Source: Pantoea trifolii (GTDB taxonomy: Bacteria; Pseudomonadota; Gammaproteobacteria; Enterobacterales; Enterobacteriaceae). From it: DNA of 64,000 nucleotides. The notes under the pieces are model-generated. The model did not search any database and was not told the DNA's origin. It saw nothing but the letters and a program-made list of their open reading frames with translations. Numbering within the stretch: position 1 is the stretch's first letter; every line of letters begins with the position of its first letter. Shown one piece after another: positions 50,207 to 60,374 of the stretch. The position numbers and the translations under genes were made by a program. The stretch lies in NCBI RefSeq assembly GCF_024506435.1, contig NZ_JANIET010000001.1, positions 1,798,001 through 1,862,000 of the forward strand. The letters are read 5' to 3'.

Positions 50207-50611
50207 TTAGAATATCCAGCCTGCGTGGCGAACAAAATCACTCTGCAGGCGGGTAGCTTGATCCCACTCGCCGCTCAGCGCCAGTTGATGACACAAACGT
50301 GTTAATGACAGGCGCGCCAGTTGATAGGCCTGAATCCGAAACAAACGGTCACGATCGGCATTGCCCATCTCCTGCACTAAGCGGTGATGGAGCTTGCCCA
50401 TGGCATGCAGAAAGCTATGATCGTCGCCGTTGAGTTCGCAGATTTCTGCCATATCGAGGCAGGTGTCGTTGAAGCGACGCAGTTGGTCTAGAGTGCAATC
50501 GGTGCGGTTGAGCTTTGCCTGAGCCATGTAGAAGTCAACGGTGATATCGCGCACCGAAAACTTATATTCGTCGATTTTATGTTGTAACCAGGCTGAGACG
50601 GTAAGCGTCAT
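50207..50611 (-). CDS. Uncharacterised small protein behind a Fur box
   Basis: I do not recognise this 134-residue protein. It is charged, predicted largely alpha-helical from composition, and has no signal peptide or membrane segment. Features include LRRFNDTCLDMAEICELNGDDHSFLHAMGKLHHRLVQ and a C-terminal SGEWDQATRLQSDFVRHAGW, with three Cys in the first two-thirds and one more near LTRLCHQL. AAGGTGG precedes ATG 50611, and a strong Fur box overlaps the likely promoter, so iron-repressed expression is probable. It occupies the place where E. coli has menI (ydiI) and ydiH between ydiJ and sufA. It could be a small adaptor in iron homeostasis, but that is speculation. Confidence 0.75.
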   Translation of the reverse strand: MTLTVSAWLQHKIDEYKFSVRDITVDFYMAQAKLNRTDCTLDQLRRFNDTCLDMAEICELNGDDHSFLHAMGKLHHRLVQEMGNADRDRLFRIQAYQLARLSLTRLCHQLALSGEWDQATRLQSDFVRHAGWIF

Positions 50612-50630
50612 ATCGCCACCTTTTTAGGTT

Positions 50631-50651
50631 AATGATAATCATTATCATATT
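50631..50651. promoter_or_regulatory. Fur box
   Basis: AATGATAATCATTATCATATT is a near-perfect 7-1-7 Fur dyad (core TGATAAT C ATTATCA). It lies 20-40 bases upstream of the start of the 50207-50611 gene and overlaps its likely -10 region. The distance to sufA is about 350 bases. Confidence 0.9.
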
Positions 50652-50934
50652 CAACCGCGTCAGGAATGCAATTCCCGCTGTGAAATTTTATTGATTTCTT
50701 CCGCCTGTTACTAAAATCGGCAATAACAATTTCTTTACATAGTAGAAAGGCGTAACCTATCAATCAGGATTAAATCGTAAAATTGATTTTAAAAAATTTG
50801 CGACAATTTAACGGGTTACGCTGGTCAGGCACGCACGGGAATGCCGCCGTCAATCTGCTTTGAAGCGACTATGCTTAATAAAGCAGCAGTGAAAAATAGC
50901 ACGAGATGATTATCCCTGCAAAACAAGAGGTTGA

Positions 50935-50953
50935 AGTGATATCTGATATCACT
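50935..50953. repeat. 19-bp perfect palindrome before sufA
   Basis: AGTGATATCTGATATCACT is a perfect inverted repeat around a central T, 48 bases upstream of sufA. It could be an operator or an mRNA hairpin. It does not match Fur, OxyR, IscR or NsrR consensus sequences that I can recall. Confidence 0.7.
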
Positions 50954-51000
50954 ACCATAGGGGGATAGCCTGAAAAGGCCCAGACATACGAGGTAGCACA

Positions 51001-51375
51001 ATGTCATCAGTAAATGCCGACTCCTTTTCACCCGAAGATTTCGTCTGGAAAGGGCTCACGCTGACCGAATCGGCAGCGAAACAGATTCTTAACCTGGTAG
51101 AACAAGACCCTGAAGTCAAGGGCTTGAAACTGGGTGTGAAAACGTCCGGCTGTGCCGGCTTTGGGTACGTCATGGATCTGGTAAAGGATCCTGCCGATGA
51201 CGACCTGCAGTTTGAGCAATTCGGCGCAAAACTGTTTGTGCCACTTCAGGCGATGCCGTTTGTTGACGGTACCGAGCTGGATTATGTCCGCGAAGGTCTT
51301 AACCAGATTTTTAAATTCAACAACCCTAAAGCTCAACACGCCTGCGGGTGCGGTGAAAGCTTTGGCGTCGAGTAA
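51001..51375 (+). CDS. sufA: Fe-S cluster carrier SufA
   Basis: This 124-residue A-type carrier of iron-sulfur clusters has the three ligand Cys in GVKTSGCAGFGYV and ACGCGESFG. It receives clusters from the SufBCD scaffold and hands them to target proteins in iron-poor or oxidative conditions. It is the first gene of sufABCDSE, with GAGG 8 bases before ATG 51001. sufB follows after 7 bases. The N-terminal ten residues differ from E. coli, which is normal for the family. Confidence 0.97.
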   Translation: MSSVNADSFSPEDFVWKGLTLTESAAKQILNLVEQDPEVKGLKLGVKTSGCAGFGYVMDLVKDPADDDLQFEQFGAKLFVPLQAMPFVDGTELDYVREGLNQIFKFNNPKAQHACGCGESFGVE

Positions 51376-51382
51376 GTAAAAC

Positions 51383-52876
51383 ATGTCACGACACACCGAA
51401 GCATCTGATGATGTACAAATGTGGGAAGGCAAGCTCAATTATAAAGAGGGCTTCTTTACCCAGTTACAAACCGAAGAATTTGCCCACGGCATCAATGAAG
51501 ATGTGGTGCGTGCGATTTCGGCTAAACGTAACGAACCTGAATGGATGCTTGAATTCCGTCTCAAGGCGTTCCGCGCCTGGGAGCAAATGGAAGAGCCGCA
51601 CTGGCTGAAAGCGCACTACGAAAAACTGGATTATCAGGATTACAGCTACTACTCTGCGCCGTCCTGCGGCAACTGCGATGACAGCTGTGCTTCTGAACCT
51701 GGCGCCACCCAAACCTCCGGCAGCGTCGCGTCCAGCGACTACCTGACGAAGGAAGTGGAAGACGCGTTTAACCAGTTAGGCGTTCCAGTGCGTGAAGGGC
51801 GTGAAGTGGCGGTGGATGCGATTTTCGACTCCGTCTCCGTTTCGACCACCTATCGCGGCAAGCTGGCGGAGCAGGGCATTATCTTCTGCTCGTTCGGCGA
51901 AGCGATTCACGATCACCCAGAGCTGGTGCAGAAGTATCTCGGGACTGTCGTGCCGCCAAACGATAACTTCTTTGCCGCGCTGAACTCGGCTGTGGCCTCT
52001 GACGGTACCTTCGTGTACATCCCGAAAGGCGTACGTTGCCCGATGGAGCTGTCGACCTATTTCCGCATCAACGCGGCAAAAACCGGTCAGTTTGAGCGCA
52101 CCATCTTGATCGCCGATGAAGACAGCTACGTCAGCTATATCGAAGGTTGCTCTGCGCCGGTGCGTGACACCTATCAGCTGCACGCCGCAGTGGTAGAAGT
52201 GATCATCCATAAAAACGCTGAAGTGAAATACTCCACCGTGCAGAACTGGTTCCCAGGCGGTGAAGGCGAGGGCGGTATCCTCAACTTCGTCACCAAGCGT
52301 GCCCTGTGCGAAGGCGATCACAGCAAGATGTCCTGGACGCAGTCTGAGACCGGTTCAGCGATTACCTGGAAATATCCAAGTTGCATCCTGCGCGGTGATT
52401 ACTCGATTGGTGAGTTCTACTCAGTCGCGCTGACTGCGGGACGCCAGCAGGCGGATACCGGTACCAAGATGATTCACATTGGTAAAAACACCAAGTCGAC
52501 CATCATCTCGAAAGGTATCTCTGCCGGTAAGAGCCAGAACACCTATCGCGGCCTGGTGAAAATCATGCCAACCGCGACCAACGCGCGTAACTTCACCCAG
52601 TGTGACTCGATGCTGATTGGTGCCGAGTGCGGTGCGCACACCTTCCCGTATGTGGAAACGCGCAACAACACCGCCCATCTGGAGCACGAAGCCACTACCT
52701 CGCGCATCGGTGAAGATCAGATGTTCTACTGCCTGCAGCGTGGCATCAGCGAAGAAGATGCGATCTCAATGATCGTTAACGGCTTCTGCAAAGACGTTTT
52801 CTCCGAGCTGCCACTGGAATTCGCCGTGGAAGCGCAAAAATTGTTAGCTATCAGCCTTGAGCACAGTGTGGGCTGA
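51383..52876 (+). CDS. sufB: Fe-S assembly scaffold SufB
   Basis: This 497-residue protein is the main scaffold of the SufBC2D complex on which Fe-S clusters form. It has the beta-helix fold. The Cys/His region includes [14 protein letters not shown] (possible cluster or metal ligands), and [27 protein letters not shown] carries the conserved Cys that accepts sulfur from SufE and SufS. The C-terminus interacts with SufC. ATG 51383 follows sufA by 7 bases. It is co-transcribed with sufC 34 bases on. Confidence 0.97.
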   Translation: MSRHTEASDDVQMWEGKLNYKEGFFTQLQTEEFAHGINEDVVRAISAKRNEPEWMLEFRLKAFRAWEQMEEPHWLKAHYEKLDYQDYSYYSAPSCGNCDDSCASEPGATQTSGSVASSDYLTKEVEDAFNQLGVPVREGREVAVDAIFDSVSVSTTYRGKLAEQGIIFCSFGEAIHDHPELVQKYLGTVVPPNDNFFAALNSAVASDGTFVYIPKGVRCPMELSTYFRINAAKTGQFERTILIADEDSYVSYIEGCSAPVRDTYQLHAAVVEVIIHKNAEVKYSTVQNWFPGGEGEGGILNFVTKRALCEGDHSKMSWTQSETGSAITWKYPSCILRGDYSIGEFYSVALTAGRQQADTGTKMIHIGKNTKSTIISKGISAGKSQNTYRGLVKIMPTATNARNFTQCDSMLIGAECGAHTFPYVETRNNTAHLEHEATTSRIGEDQMFYCLQRGISEEDAISMIVNGFCKDVFSELPLEFAVEAQKLLAISLEHSVG

Positions 52877-52910
52877 TGCCCGTTGCCGGAAGCAATGTGA
52901 AGGAAAGAGT

Positions 52911-53657
52911 ATGTTAAGCATTAAAGATTTGCAGGTTAGCGTTGAAGACAAAGAGATTTTGCGCGGTCTGAACCTTGAAGTGAAACCGGGCGAAGTCCAC
53001 GCCATCATGGGACCAAATGGTTCAGGTAAAAGTACCCTGTCTGCAACGCTGGCTGGTCGTGAAGATTACGAAGTCACTGGCGGTTCTGTCACCTTTAAGG
53101 GCAAAGACCTGCTGGAACTTGAGCCAGAAGAGCGTGCCGGTGAAGGCATCTTCATGGCGTTCCAGTATCCGGTAGAAATTCCGGGCGTCAGCAACCAGTT
53201 CTTCCTGCAGACCTCGGTCAACGCGGTGCGTAAATACCGTGAGCAGGAGCCGCTGGACCGTTTCGACTTCCAGGACTTTATCGAAGATAAAATCCAGCTG
53301 CTGAAGATGCCAGAAGATTTGCTGACCCGTTCAGTAAACGTCGGCTTCTCCGGCGGTGAGAAGAAGCGTAACGATATCCTGCAGATGGCGGCCCTGGAAC
53401 CTGAGCTGTGCATCCTTGATGAAACCGACTCCGGTCTGGATATCGATGCGCTGAAAATCGTAGCCGAAGGCGTTAACAGCCTGCGCGACGGTAAGCGTTC
53501 ATTCATCATCGTGACGCACTACCAGCGCATCCTGGATTACATCAAGCCGGATCATGTACACGTGCTGTATCAGGGCAAGATCGTTAAATCTGGCGACTTC
53601 TCGCTGGTGAAACAGTTGGAGGAGCAAGGCTATGGCTGGCTTACCGACCAAGAGTGA
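52911..53657 (+). CDS. sufC: Fe-S assembly ATPase SufC
   Basis: This 248-residue ABC-type ATPase has Walker A GPNGSGKSTLS near residue 36, signature FSGGEKKRNDILQ, Walker B LCILDETDSGLDIDA and switch His in IIVTHYQRIL. As a soluble dimer it drives conformational change of SufB-SufD during cluster assembly. ATG 52911 has AAGGAAAGAGT upstream. The longer frame starting at 52857 overlaps sufB and is rejected. It overlaps sufD by 26 bases, an unusually long overlap. Confidence 0.97.
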   Translation: MLSIKDLQVSVEDKEILRGLNLEVKPGEVHAIMGPNGSGKSTLSATLAGREDYEVTGGSVTFKGKDLLELEPEERAGEGIFMAFQYPVEIPGVSNQFFLQTSVNAVRKYREQEPLDRFDFQDFIEDKIQLLKMPEDLLTRSVNVGFSGGEKKRNDILQMAALEPELCILDETDSGLDIDALKIVAEGVNSLRDGKRSFIIVTHYQRILDYIKPDHVHVLYQGKIVKSGDFSLVKQLEEQGYGWLTDQE

Positions 53658-54909
53658 TAACGCCCTGCAGCAGTGGCATCACCTGTTTGAATCGCGCGGT
53701 GACGTACGTTCTTTACAGGCGCAGCAGCACTGGCAGCAACTGATGCGTGTCGGCTTGCCCACGCGTAAGCATGAAAACTGGAAATACACGCCGCTTGATG
53801 GCCTGCTGGCGCAGCAATTTGTGCTGCCACAGCCGCAGGACGTGAGCGCGGAGCAAGTTGAAGCGCTGGCGCTGCCGGTTGATGCGGTGCGTCTGGTGTT
53901 TGTTGATGGTCGCTTTCAGGCCGAATTGAGCAGCCGTGATACCGGCCTGTTTGAAATTCAGCATGCGCAGGCTTCTGAGCGTCGTCCGCTGCCGGCACCG
54001 ATTCAGCCGGAAGTGTTCCTGCATCTGACCGAAAGTCTGGCGGAAGAAGCGACCACTATTCGTCTGGCGCGTGGCAAATCAGCGGCTAAACCGCTCTATC
54101 TGCTGCACATCACCAGCGGTCAGGACGCGGGCACCAACACCGTGCACCATCGCCACCATCTGCAGCTGGAAGCCAGCGCAGAAGCGGAAGTGATTGAGCA
54201 CTACGTTACGCTGAATGACGTGGCGCACTTTACCGGCGCGCGTTTCACGTTCGACGTGGCCGACAATGCCAAACTGCAGCACATCAAACTGTCATTTGAG
54301 AGTGAGAAGGCTTACCACTTCGCGCACAATGACGTGGTGATGGGCCGTGATGCGAATGTGGCCACCACCAGCTTCCTGCTGGGTGCGGGCTTATCGCGTC
54401 ACAACACCAGCGCGCAGCTGAATGGCGAAAATACCAATCTGGCGATCAACAGCTTGTCGTTGCCGGTGAATCAGGAAGTGTGCGATACCCGCAGCTATCT
54501 GGAGCACAACAAAGGCTACTGCACCAGCCGTCAGATGCACAAAGTCATCGCGCGCGATAAAGGTCGTGCGGTGTTCAATGGCATGATCAAAGTGGCACAG
54601 CACGCGCTGAAAACCGATGGACAGATGACCAACAACAACCTGTTGCTGGGCCGTCTGGCTGAAGTGGACACCAAGCCGCAGCTGGAAATCTATGCGGATG
54701 ACGTGAAGTGCAGTCACGGTGCGACCATTGGTCGTATTGATGAAGAGCAGATGTTCTATCTGCGCTCGCGCGGCATCGATGAGACTGCCGCACAGCGTAT
54801 GATCATCCATGCATTTGCCGCTGAACTCACCGAAACGCTGGAGAATCCGGTACTGCGCCAGGTGGTGCTGCAGCGCATTGCCGCGCGTATTCCGGGAGTT
54901 GAGTCATGA
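53632..54909 (+). CDS. sufD: Fe-S assembly protein SufD
   Basis: This 425-residue paralogue of SufB completes the SufBC2D complex and is needed for iron acquisition. Conserved parts include [18 protein letters not shown], the [23 protein letters not shown] region, [20 protein letters not shown] [12 protein letters not shown] and [10 protein letters not shown]. The start ([19 protein letters not shown]) lies inside sufC, 26 bases before its stop, and matches the E. coli start. It ends overlapping the sufS ATG by 4 bases. Confidence 0.96.
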   Translation: MAGLPTKSDNALQQWHHLFESRGDVRSLQAQQHWQQLMRVGLPTRKHENWKYTPLDGLLAQQFVLPQPQDVSAEQVEALALPVDAVRLVFVDGRFQAELSSRDTGLFEIQHAQASERRPLPAPIQPEVFLHLTESLAEEATTIRLARGKSAAKPLYLLHITSGQDAGTNTVHHRHHLQLEASAEAEVIEHYVTLNDVAHFTGARFTFDVADNAKLQHIKLSFESEKAYHFAHNDVVMGRDANVATTSFLLGAGLSRHNTSAQLNGENTNLAINSLSLPVNQEVCDTRSYLEHNKGYCTSRQMHKVIARDKGRAVFNGMIKVAQHALKTDGQMTNNNLLLGRLAEVDTKPQLEIYADDVKCSHGATIGRIDEEQMFYLRSRGIDETAAQRMIIHAFAAELTETLENPVLRQVVLQRIAARIPGVES

Positions 54910-56129
54910 GTTTCGATCTCGAACGCATCAGAGCGGAATTTCCGATTCTGAAACGTGAGGTCAACGGACATCCGCTGGCCTACCTTGATAGCGCGGCCAG
55001 CGCACAGCGCCCGCTCGCGGTCATCAATGCGGAAAGTTATTTCTACCAGCACGGCTATGCGGCCGTGCACCGCGGTATCCATTCGTTGAGCGCGCAGGCG
55101 ACCACCGACATGGAAAACGTGCGTCATCAGGCAGCGCGTTTTCTTAATGCCGCTTCGCCTGAAGAGATTATCTTCGTCAAAGGCACCACCGAAGCCATCA
55201 ATCTGGTGGCTAACAGTTGGGGCGGCAGCCAGCTGCAGCCGGGCGACAACATCATCATCACCGAGATGGAGCATCACGCTAACATCGTACCGTGGCAGAT
55301 GGTGGCGCAGCGTACCGGCGCAGAAATTCGCGTACTGCCGCTGAATGCGCAGGGCGAACTGGCGCTGGAGCAGCTGAGCGGCTTGATTGATAGTCGCACC
55401 CGTTTGCTGGCGGTGACCCACGTTTCAAACGTGCTCGGCACAGTCAATCCGGTGAAAGCCATCGTGGCGCAAGCGAAAGCCGCTGGCGTGATTACGCTGG
55501 TGGATGGCGCGCAAGCGGTGATGCATCACGCGGTGGATGTACAGGATATCGACTGCGACTTCTACGCCTTCTCCGGCCATAAAATTTATGGTCCGACCGG
55601 CATTGGGGTGCTTTACGCGCGTAAAGCGTTGCAGGAGATCATGCCTCCGTGGGAAGGCGGCGGTTCGATGATTTCTGAAGTGGTGCTGCCAACTGGCACC
55701 ACCTTTAACAGTACGCCATGGCGTTTCGAAGCGGGCACGCCGAATACCGGCGGCATCATTGGATTAGGTGCGGCGTTAACGTGGATCAGCGAATTGGGCC
55801 TGGATGTGATTCATCAGCGCGAATCGATGCTGATGCGTTATGCGCTGGATAAACTGGCTTCGGTGCCGGATCTGGTGATTTACGGTCCGGAAAGTCGCAG
55901 CGGCGTGGTGGCCTTTAATCTCGGCAAGCATCACGCGTTTGATGTCGGCAGTTTCCTTGATCAATACGGTATTGCGATCCGCACTGGCCATCACTGTGCG
56001 ATGCCGCTGATGCGTCATTATGCGGTGCCGGCGATGTGTCGTGCCTCCTTCGCGCTGTATAACACCGAAGAAGAAGCCGATCGCCTGGCCGCAGGTTTGA
56101 CCCGTATTCATCGTCTGCTGGGCGGTTGA
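54906..56129 (+). CDS. sufS: Cysteine desulfurase SufS
   Basis: This 407-residue PLP-dependent type II cysteine desulfurase (class V aminotransferase fold) has the PLP Lys in [13 protein letters not shown]. The active-site Cys is in [11 protein letters not shown], and the helper residues THVSNVLGT and [13 protein letters not shown] are present. It takes sulfur from L-cysteine as a persulfide and passes it to SufE. ATG 54906 overlaps the sufD stop by 4 bases. sufE follows after 20 bases. Confidence 0.97.
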   Translation: MSFDLERIRAEFPILKREVNGHPLAYLDSAASAQRPLAVINAESYFYQHGYAAVHRGIHSLSAQATTDMENVRHQAARFLNAASPEEIIFVKGTTEAINLVANSWGGSQLQPGDNIIITEMEHHANIVPWQMVAQRTGAEIRVLPLNAQGELALEQLSGLIDSRTRLLAVTHVSNVLGTVNPVKAIVAQAKAAGVITLVDGAQAVMHHAVDVQDIDCDFYAFSGHKIYGPTGIGVLYARKALQEIMPPWEGGGSMISEVVLPTGTTFNSTPWRFEAGTPNTGGIIGLGAALTWISELGLDVIHQRESMLMRYALDKLASVPDLVIYGPESRSGVVAFNLGKHHAFDVGSFLDQYGIAIRTGHHCAMPLMRHYAVPAMCRASFALYNTEEEADRLAAGLTRIHRLLGG

Positions 56130-56149
56130 GCAGATTTCAGGAGTGATTC

Positions 56150-56566
56150 ATGGCGAATTTGCCAGATAAAGAGAGACTGGTTCGTAACTTTAATCGTTGC
56201 GCTAACTGGGAAGAGAAGTACCTCTACATCATTGAACTCGGTGGGAAATTACCAGAATCCTCCGAAAGCTTACAACAGCCAGAACACGTGATTTCAGGCT
56301 GCCAGAGCCAGGTGTGGATACGCATGACCCCGCAGGCCGATGGCACCATCGCCTTTGAAGGTGACAGTGATGCCGCCATCGTTAAAGGGTTGATTGCAGT
56401 GGTATTTAGCCTGTATCAGGGGCTTAAGGCGCCAGAGATTCTCGATCTCGATGTGCGCCACTGGTTCGGCGAATTAGCGCTGACCTCACATCTCACTCCC
56501 TCGCGTTCGCAGGGGCTGGAAGCCATGATCCGCGCGATCCGGCATAACGCTCAGACCCTCAGCTAA
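56150..56566 (+). CDS. sufE: Sulfur acceptor protein SufE
   Basis: This 138-residue partner of SufS has the persulfide-carrying Cys in [11 protein letters not shown] near residue 51. It stimulates the desulfurase and delivers sulfur to SufB. It has the same length as E. coli SufE and is the last gene of the suf operon. CAGGAGTG precedes ATG 56150. A hairpin terminator follows the stop. Confidence 0.97.
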   Translation: MANLPDKERLVRNFNRCANWEEKYLYIIELGGKLPESSESLQQPEHVISGCQSQVWIRMTPQADGTIAFEGDSDAAIVKGLIAVVFSLYQGLKAPEILDLDVRHWFGELALTSHLTPSRSQGLEAMIRAIRHNAQTLS

Positions 56567-56577
56567 GTTACACTCTC

Positions 56578-56602
56578 CAGACCCCGGCTTGACCGGGGTC
56601 TG
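56578..56602 (+). terminator. Terminator after sufE
   Basis: CAGACCCCGG and CCGGGGTCTG pair around CTTGA, followed by TTCTAT. The U-tract is weak, so some transcripts may continue into ldtE. Confidence 0.65.
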
Positions 56603-56627
56603 TTCTATCCGACAAAGAGAAAATTGC

Positions 56628-57617
56628 ATGAAACCAGCCTTACGTTTAGCCGGTGCATTGCTGTTGTCCTGTTGCGGACTCTCTGCACCTGCATTTGCTA
56701 CGGAATATCCCCTACCAGCCGATAACAGCCGTTTAATTGGCGAGAATACCCTGACCACTGTGCCAGATGACAAACGGCCGCTGGAGAGCATTGCCGCGCG
56801 TTATAAGATAGGCATGCTCGGCATGCTGGAAGCCAATCCCGGCGTTGACCCCTGGCTGCCAAAGGCCGGCACACAATTAACCGTGCCGCTGCAGATGCTG
56901 CTGCCTGATGCGCCACGCGAAGGTATCGTGATTAACCTCGCGGAGCTGCGGCTCTACTACTATCCGAAAGGTGAAGATCGTGTGGTGGTCTATCCGATTG
57001 GTATCGGTCAACTGGGCGCCATGACGCCAACCATGGTCACCAGCATCAGCCAGAAAATCCCTAATCCTACCTGGACGCCAACCACCAATATCCGCAAGCG
57101 CTATGCCAAAGAGGGCATCACCTTGCCGGGCGTGGTGCCCGCTGGGCCAGATAACCCGATGGGGCTGTTTGCCATGCGTCTGGCGCGTGGTACTGGTCAG
57201 TACCTGATTCATGGCACCAATGCTGACTTTGGTATTGGTATGCGCGTGAGTTCTGGCTGTATTCGCCTGCGACCGGATGATATTGAAGCGCTGTTCAACA
57301 GCGTGCCAAAAGGAACGCGCGTGCAGGTGATCAATCAGCCCATCAAATATGCGATTGAGCCCGACGGTAAGCGCTACGTTGAAGTGCATCAGCCTTTATC
57401 GCGCAATGATAAGGATGATCCACAAACCATGCCGATTGCGCAGTCTGCGCAGCTGAAAGCTTTCTCTAAGAATGAGAAGAGTGATACCGCGTTGATTAAT
57501 GAAGCGATAGCCCGACGTTCAGGCATGCCGGTGTTAGTGAGCAGTGGTGAGCCAGTAATGGATGAGAGCGCAGCACCGACGACGGAGCAGAGTGCTGAAG
57601 CAATAGCGCAGCCCTGA
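56628..57617 (+). CDS. ldtE: L,D-transpeptidase LdtE (YnhG)
   Basis: This 329-residue periplasmic enzyme has a signal peptide ending near APAFA and a LysM-like segment (ESIAARYKIGMLGMLEANPGVDPWLPKAGTQLTVP). The YkuD catalytic domain ends HGTNADFGIGMRVSSGCIRLRPDDI, with the catalytic Cys. It makes 3-3 (diaminopimelate to diaminopimelate) crosslinks in peptidoglycan. The C-terminal 70 residues are low in complexity. I chose ATG 56628, and the 13-codon extension to 56589 reads through the terminator. It is adjacent to lpp, as in E. coli. Confidence 0.93.
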   Translation: MKPALRLAGALLLSCCGLSAPAFATEYPLPADNSRLIGENTLTTVPDDKRPLESIAARYKIGMLGMLEANPGVDPWLPKAGTQLTVPLQMLLPDAPREGIVINLAELRLYYYPKGEDRVVVYPIGIGQLGAMTPTMVTSISQKIPNPTWTPTTNIRKRYAKEGITLPGVVPAGPDNPMGLFAMRLARGTGQYLIHGTNADFGIGMRVSSGCIRLRPDDIEALFNSVPKGTRVQVINQPIKYAIEPDGKRYVEVHQPLSRNDKDDPQTMPIAQSAQLKAFSKNEKSDTALINEAIARRSGMPVLVSSGEPVMDESAAPTTEQSAEAIAQP

Positions 57618-57649
57618 ATTCGGACCAGAGAAACGCAGAATCAGGACAA

Positions 57650-57679
57650 AAAAAATGGTGCCACATGGGCACCATTTTT
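57650..57679 (-). terminator. Terminator after lpp
   Basis: AAAATGGTGCC and GGCACCATTTT pair around a 4-base loop, with a T-run on the minus strand. It is a strong terminator for the lpp transcript. Confidence 0.9.
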
Positions 57680-57691
57680 CAACCAGTACTC

Positions 57692-58183
<492 letters not shown>

Positions 58184-58212
58184 AAAAAAAGCGCCTGTTA
58201 AAGGCGCTTTTT
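58184..58212 (-). terminator. Terminator after pykF
   Basis: AAAAGCGCCTT and AAGGCGCTTTT-type arms (minus strand) with a short loop are followed by TTTTATTGC. Confidence 0.88.
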
Positions 58213-58232
58213 AATAAAAATTCAGTTGCTAA

Positions 58233-59645
58233 TCAGATTACATGTACAGAAGCGGTGTTTGTCGTTCCGCTTGGCACTAATGCGCCTGAAACCATGACCA
58301 CAACATCGCCTTTCTGCGCATATCCGCTTTCCAGCGCCATTTCTTTACCAATGCGATAGAAATCATCAGTTGAGGCAATTTCTGTCACCAGATGGGTTTC
58401 GATACCTTTGCTCAGAATCAGCTGACGCGCAGTGGTTTCGTTGGTAGTGAGCGCCAGAATGGTGGCATCCGGGAAATACTTACGGATGGCTTTGGCAGAT
58501 TTACCGCCTTCGGTGGCTACAACAATCAGTGGTGCTTCCAGCTTCTCTGCAGTCTCAACCGCACCGCGGCACACTGCTTCGGTGATGCGCAGCTTGCGTG
58601 AGTCTTGCAGCGTGTCGATGCGGGATTTCATCACGCGATCGGTACGCTCACAGATGGTCGCCATAATGGTGACCGATTCCAGCGGATAGCGACCTTTCGC
58701 GCTCTCACCAGACAACATTACTGCATCGGTACCATCGAGGATGGCGTTAGCCACGTCGCCAGCTTCTGCGCGGGTAGGGCGCGGGTTTTTAATCATAGAA
58801 TCCAGCATCTGCGTCGCAGTGATCACCACTTTGCGTGCTTTATTACATTTTTTGATCATCATCTTCTGCGCGAAGATCACTTCTTCAACCGGGATTTCAA
58901 CGCCGAGGTCGCCACGCGCAACCATGATGCCATCTGACGCTTCGAGGATCTCGTCGAAGTTGTTCAGGCCTTCCTGGTTCTCGATTTTCGAGATGATCTG
59001 AATATGTTCGCCGCCGTGTGCTTTCAGGTGCTCACGGATTTCAAGCACGTCAGAACGCTTACGGATAAACGACGCGGCGACGAAATCAACGTTCTGCTCG
59101 CAACCAAAGATCAGGTCGCGCTTATCTTTTTCCGCCAGTGCAGGCAGCTGAATGGAGACACCTGGCAGGTTGACGCCTTTGTTTTCACCCAGATCGCCGT
59201 TGTTCAGGACATGACAGATCACTGAGTTCTCAGTGACTTCAGTCACCTGCATACCGATCAAGCCATCGTCGACCAGTACGGTGTTACCAATTTTCAGGTC
59301 TTCAGTGAAACCGGCGTAGGTCACGGCAACACGTTCGCTGTTACCAATCACCGTCTGATCGGTAGTGAAGGTGAAGGTCTGGCCCGCTTTCAACGATACA
59401 TCGTTGCCGCCTTCCAGTTTCATGGTACGAATTTCCGGACCTTTGGTGTCCAGCAGAATAGCGGCCTGACGACCGGTTTTTTCCATAACGGCACGCATGT
59501 TGGTGATGCGTTGGCCGTGTTCAGCATAATCCCCGTGCGAGAAGTTCAGGCGCATCACGTTCATGCCCGCTTCCAGCAAATGGGTCAGCATCTCTTCAGA
59601 TTCGGTTTTTGGACCGATAGTACAAACGATTTTGGTCTTTTTCAT
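58233..59645 (-). CDS. pykF: Pyruvate kinase I PykF
   Basis: This 470-residue glycolytic enzyme makes pyruvate and ATP from PEP and ADP. The TIM-barrel active-site blocks are [23 protein letters not shown] and [12 protein letters not shown]. The signature [21 protein letters not shown] [10 protein letters not shown] carries the catalytic Lys, and [11 protein letters not shown] precedes the C-terminal fructose-1,6-bisphosphate-binding domain ([11 protein letters not shown] region). Length equals E. coli PykF. ATG 59645 ([20 protein letters not shown]) is chosen over an extension to 59699. A Cra operator lies upstream. Confidence 0.97.
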   Translation of the reverse strand: MKKTKIVCTIGPKTESEEMLTHLLEAGMNVMRLNFSHGDYAEHGQRITNMRAVMEKTGRQAAILLDTKGPEIRTMKLEGGNDVSLKAGQTFTFTTDQTVIGNSERVAVTYAGFTEDLKIGNTVLVDDGLIGMQVTEVTENSVICHVLNNGDLGENKGVNLPGVSIQLPALAEKDKRDLIFGCEQNVDFVAASFIRKRSDVLEIREHLKAHGGEHIQIISKIENQEGLNNFDEILEASDGIMVARGDLGVEIPVEEVIFAQKMMIKKCNKARKVVITATQMLDSMIKNPRPTRAEAGDVANAILDGTDAVMLSGESAKGRYPLESVTIMATICERTDRVMKSRIDTLQDSRKLRITEAVCRGAVETAEKLEAPLIVVATEGGKSAKAIRKYFPDATILALTTNETTARQLILSKGIETHLVTEIASTDDFYRIGKEMALESGYAQKGDVVVMVSGALVPSGTTNTASVHVI

Positions 59646-59987
59646 GTCAGGTTTTCTATAAGTTGTGATGGATGATAAAGGTCGGGATTCGATGCGCATG
59701 GCACCGAAGTGAGAATATTTATGGTGTTGGAACGGATTTCACAGAAATAAGAATAGGAGACGAAAGCAAAGCGTGCAGAGAAGTTATGCAGTACGCGAGG
59801 GAACTGAGTGATCAGTGTTGCGCAAATCATTGGAGTTGTTTGCATAGGCACGTTAGCGCTGAAACCTTTCAGGTGGAACAACGCGGCATAGTATAGTCGC
59901 TAAGTATGCGAAAACCAATATAAAAGCGGCGTGATAAAGACGATGCAGATCAAGAAAAAGGTGTTGCGCAAGGAGATAAAACCAGAG
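59646..59987 (-). promoter_or_regulatory. pykF upstream region
   Basis: This 342-base region between pykF and the tRNA-Val cluster holds the pykF promoter area and the Cra site listed separately. No convincing terminator for the tRNA genes was found, and a TTGCGCAA palindrome is present near 59964. Confidence 0.5.
59858..59871 (-). promoter_or_regulatory. Cra (FruR) operator of pykF
   Basis: GCTGAAACCTTTCA is a one-base variant of the Cra consensus (GCTGAAACGTTTCA type). It lies about 213 bases upstream of pykF. E. coli pykF is known to be repressed by Cra. Confidence 0.75.
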
Positions 59988-60064
59988 TGGTGCGCTCTAA
60001 TGGACTCGAACCATCGACCCCCACCATGTCAAGGTGGTGCTCTAACCAACTGAGCTAAGAGCGC
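59988..60064 (-). tRNA. tRNA-Val (anticodon GAC), copy 1
   Basis: This 77-base cloverleaf with encoded CCA has acceptor stem GCGCTCT/AGAGCGC, D-arm AGCTCAGTTGG and anticodon stem CCACC/GGTGG with loop TTGACAT (anticodon GAC). The T-loop is TTCGAGT. It is identical to the copy at 60164-60240. It is transcribed on the minus strand, nearest to pykF. Confidence 0.96.
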
Positions 60065-60083
60065 ATTCAGGAAATTCACTAAT

Positions 60084-60160
60084 TGGTGCGTCCGAGTGGA
60101 CTCGAACCACCGACCCCCACCATGTCAAGGTGGTGCTCTAACCAACTGAGCTACGGACGC
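60084..60160 (-). tRNA. tRNA-Val (anticodon GAC), copy 2
   Basis: This middle copy is 77 bases with CCA. It has the same anticodon arm and D-arm as its neighbours but a different acceptor stem, GCGTCCG/CGGACGC, and matching changes in the T-stem. Nineteen bases separate it from copy 1 and three from copy 3. Confidence 0.96.
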
Positions 60161-60163
60161 ACT

Positions 60164-60240
60164 TGGTGCGCTCTAATGGACTCGAACCATCGACCCCCAC
60201 CATGTCAAGGTGGTGCTCTAACCAACTGAGCTAAGAGCGC
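60164..60240 (-). tRNA. tRNA-Val (anticodon GAC), copy 3
   Basis: This promoter-proximal copy on the minus strand is identical to copy 1 over all 77 bases and has encoded CCA. E. coli has two tRNA-Val(GAC) genes (valV, valW) in this neighbourhood, and three are present here. Confidence 0.96.
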
Positions 60241-60374
60241 AACACGCTGTCAGGGCGACAGCGGGGACGAATATTAACGGCAGGCTGTGATGCTGGCAAG
60301 GGGAAAAAGTGTTTTTCCCCTACGACTGACCAGCAACTGTGCTATGCGTCGTTTTTTTCGCCGTTACCAGCCAC

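Larger units (their letters stand above)
50612..51000. promoter_or_regulatory. Divergent control region of the Fur-box gene and suf operon
   Basis: This 389-base gap contains the Fur box (50631-50651), the 19-bp palindrome (50935-50953) and a GAAA-tetraloop hairpin GCCTGAAAAGGC (50968-50979) in the sufA leader. E. coli sufA is controlled by OxyR, IscR, IHF and Fur. I could not place OxyR or IscR sites with confidence. No gene is present. Confidence 0.6.

Noticed and set aside
50201..50220. Hairpin GCTGGAT/ATCCAGC between convergent ydiJ and the Fur-box gene as a terminator
   Set aside because: The stem is real but no T-run follows on either strand, so terminator function is not supported.
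59940..59987. Terminator of the tRNA-Val cluster
   Set aside because: No GC-rich hairpin with a T-run was found on the minus strand. Processing or read-through toward pykF is possible.
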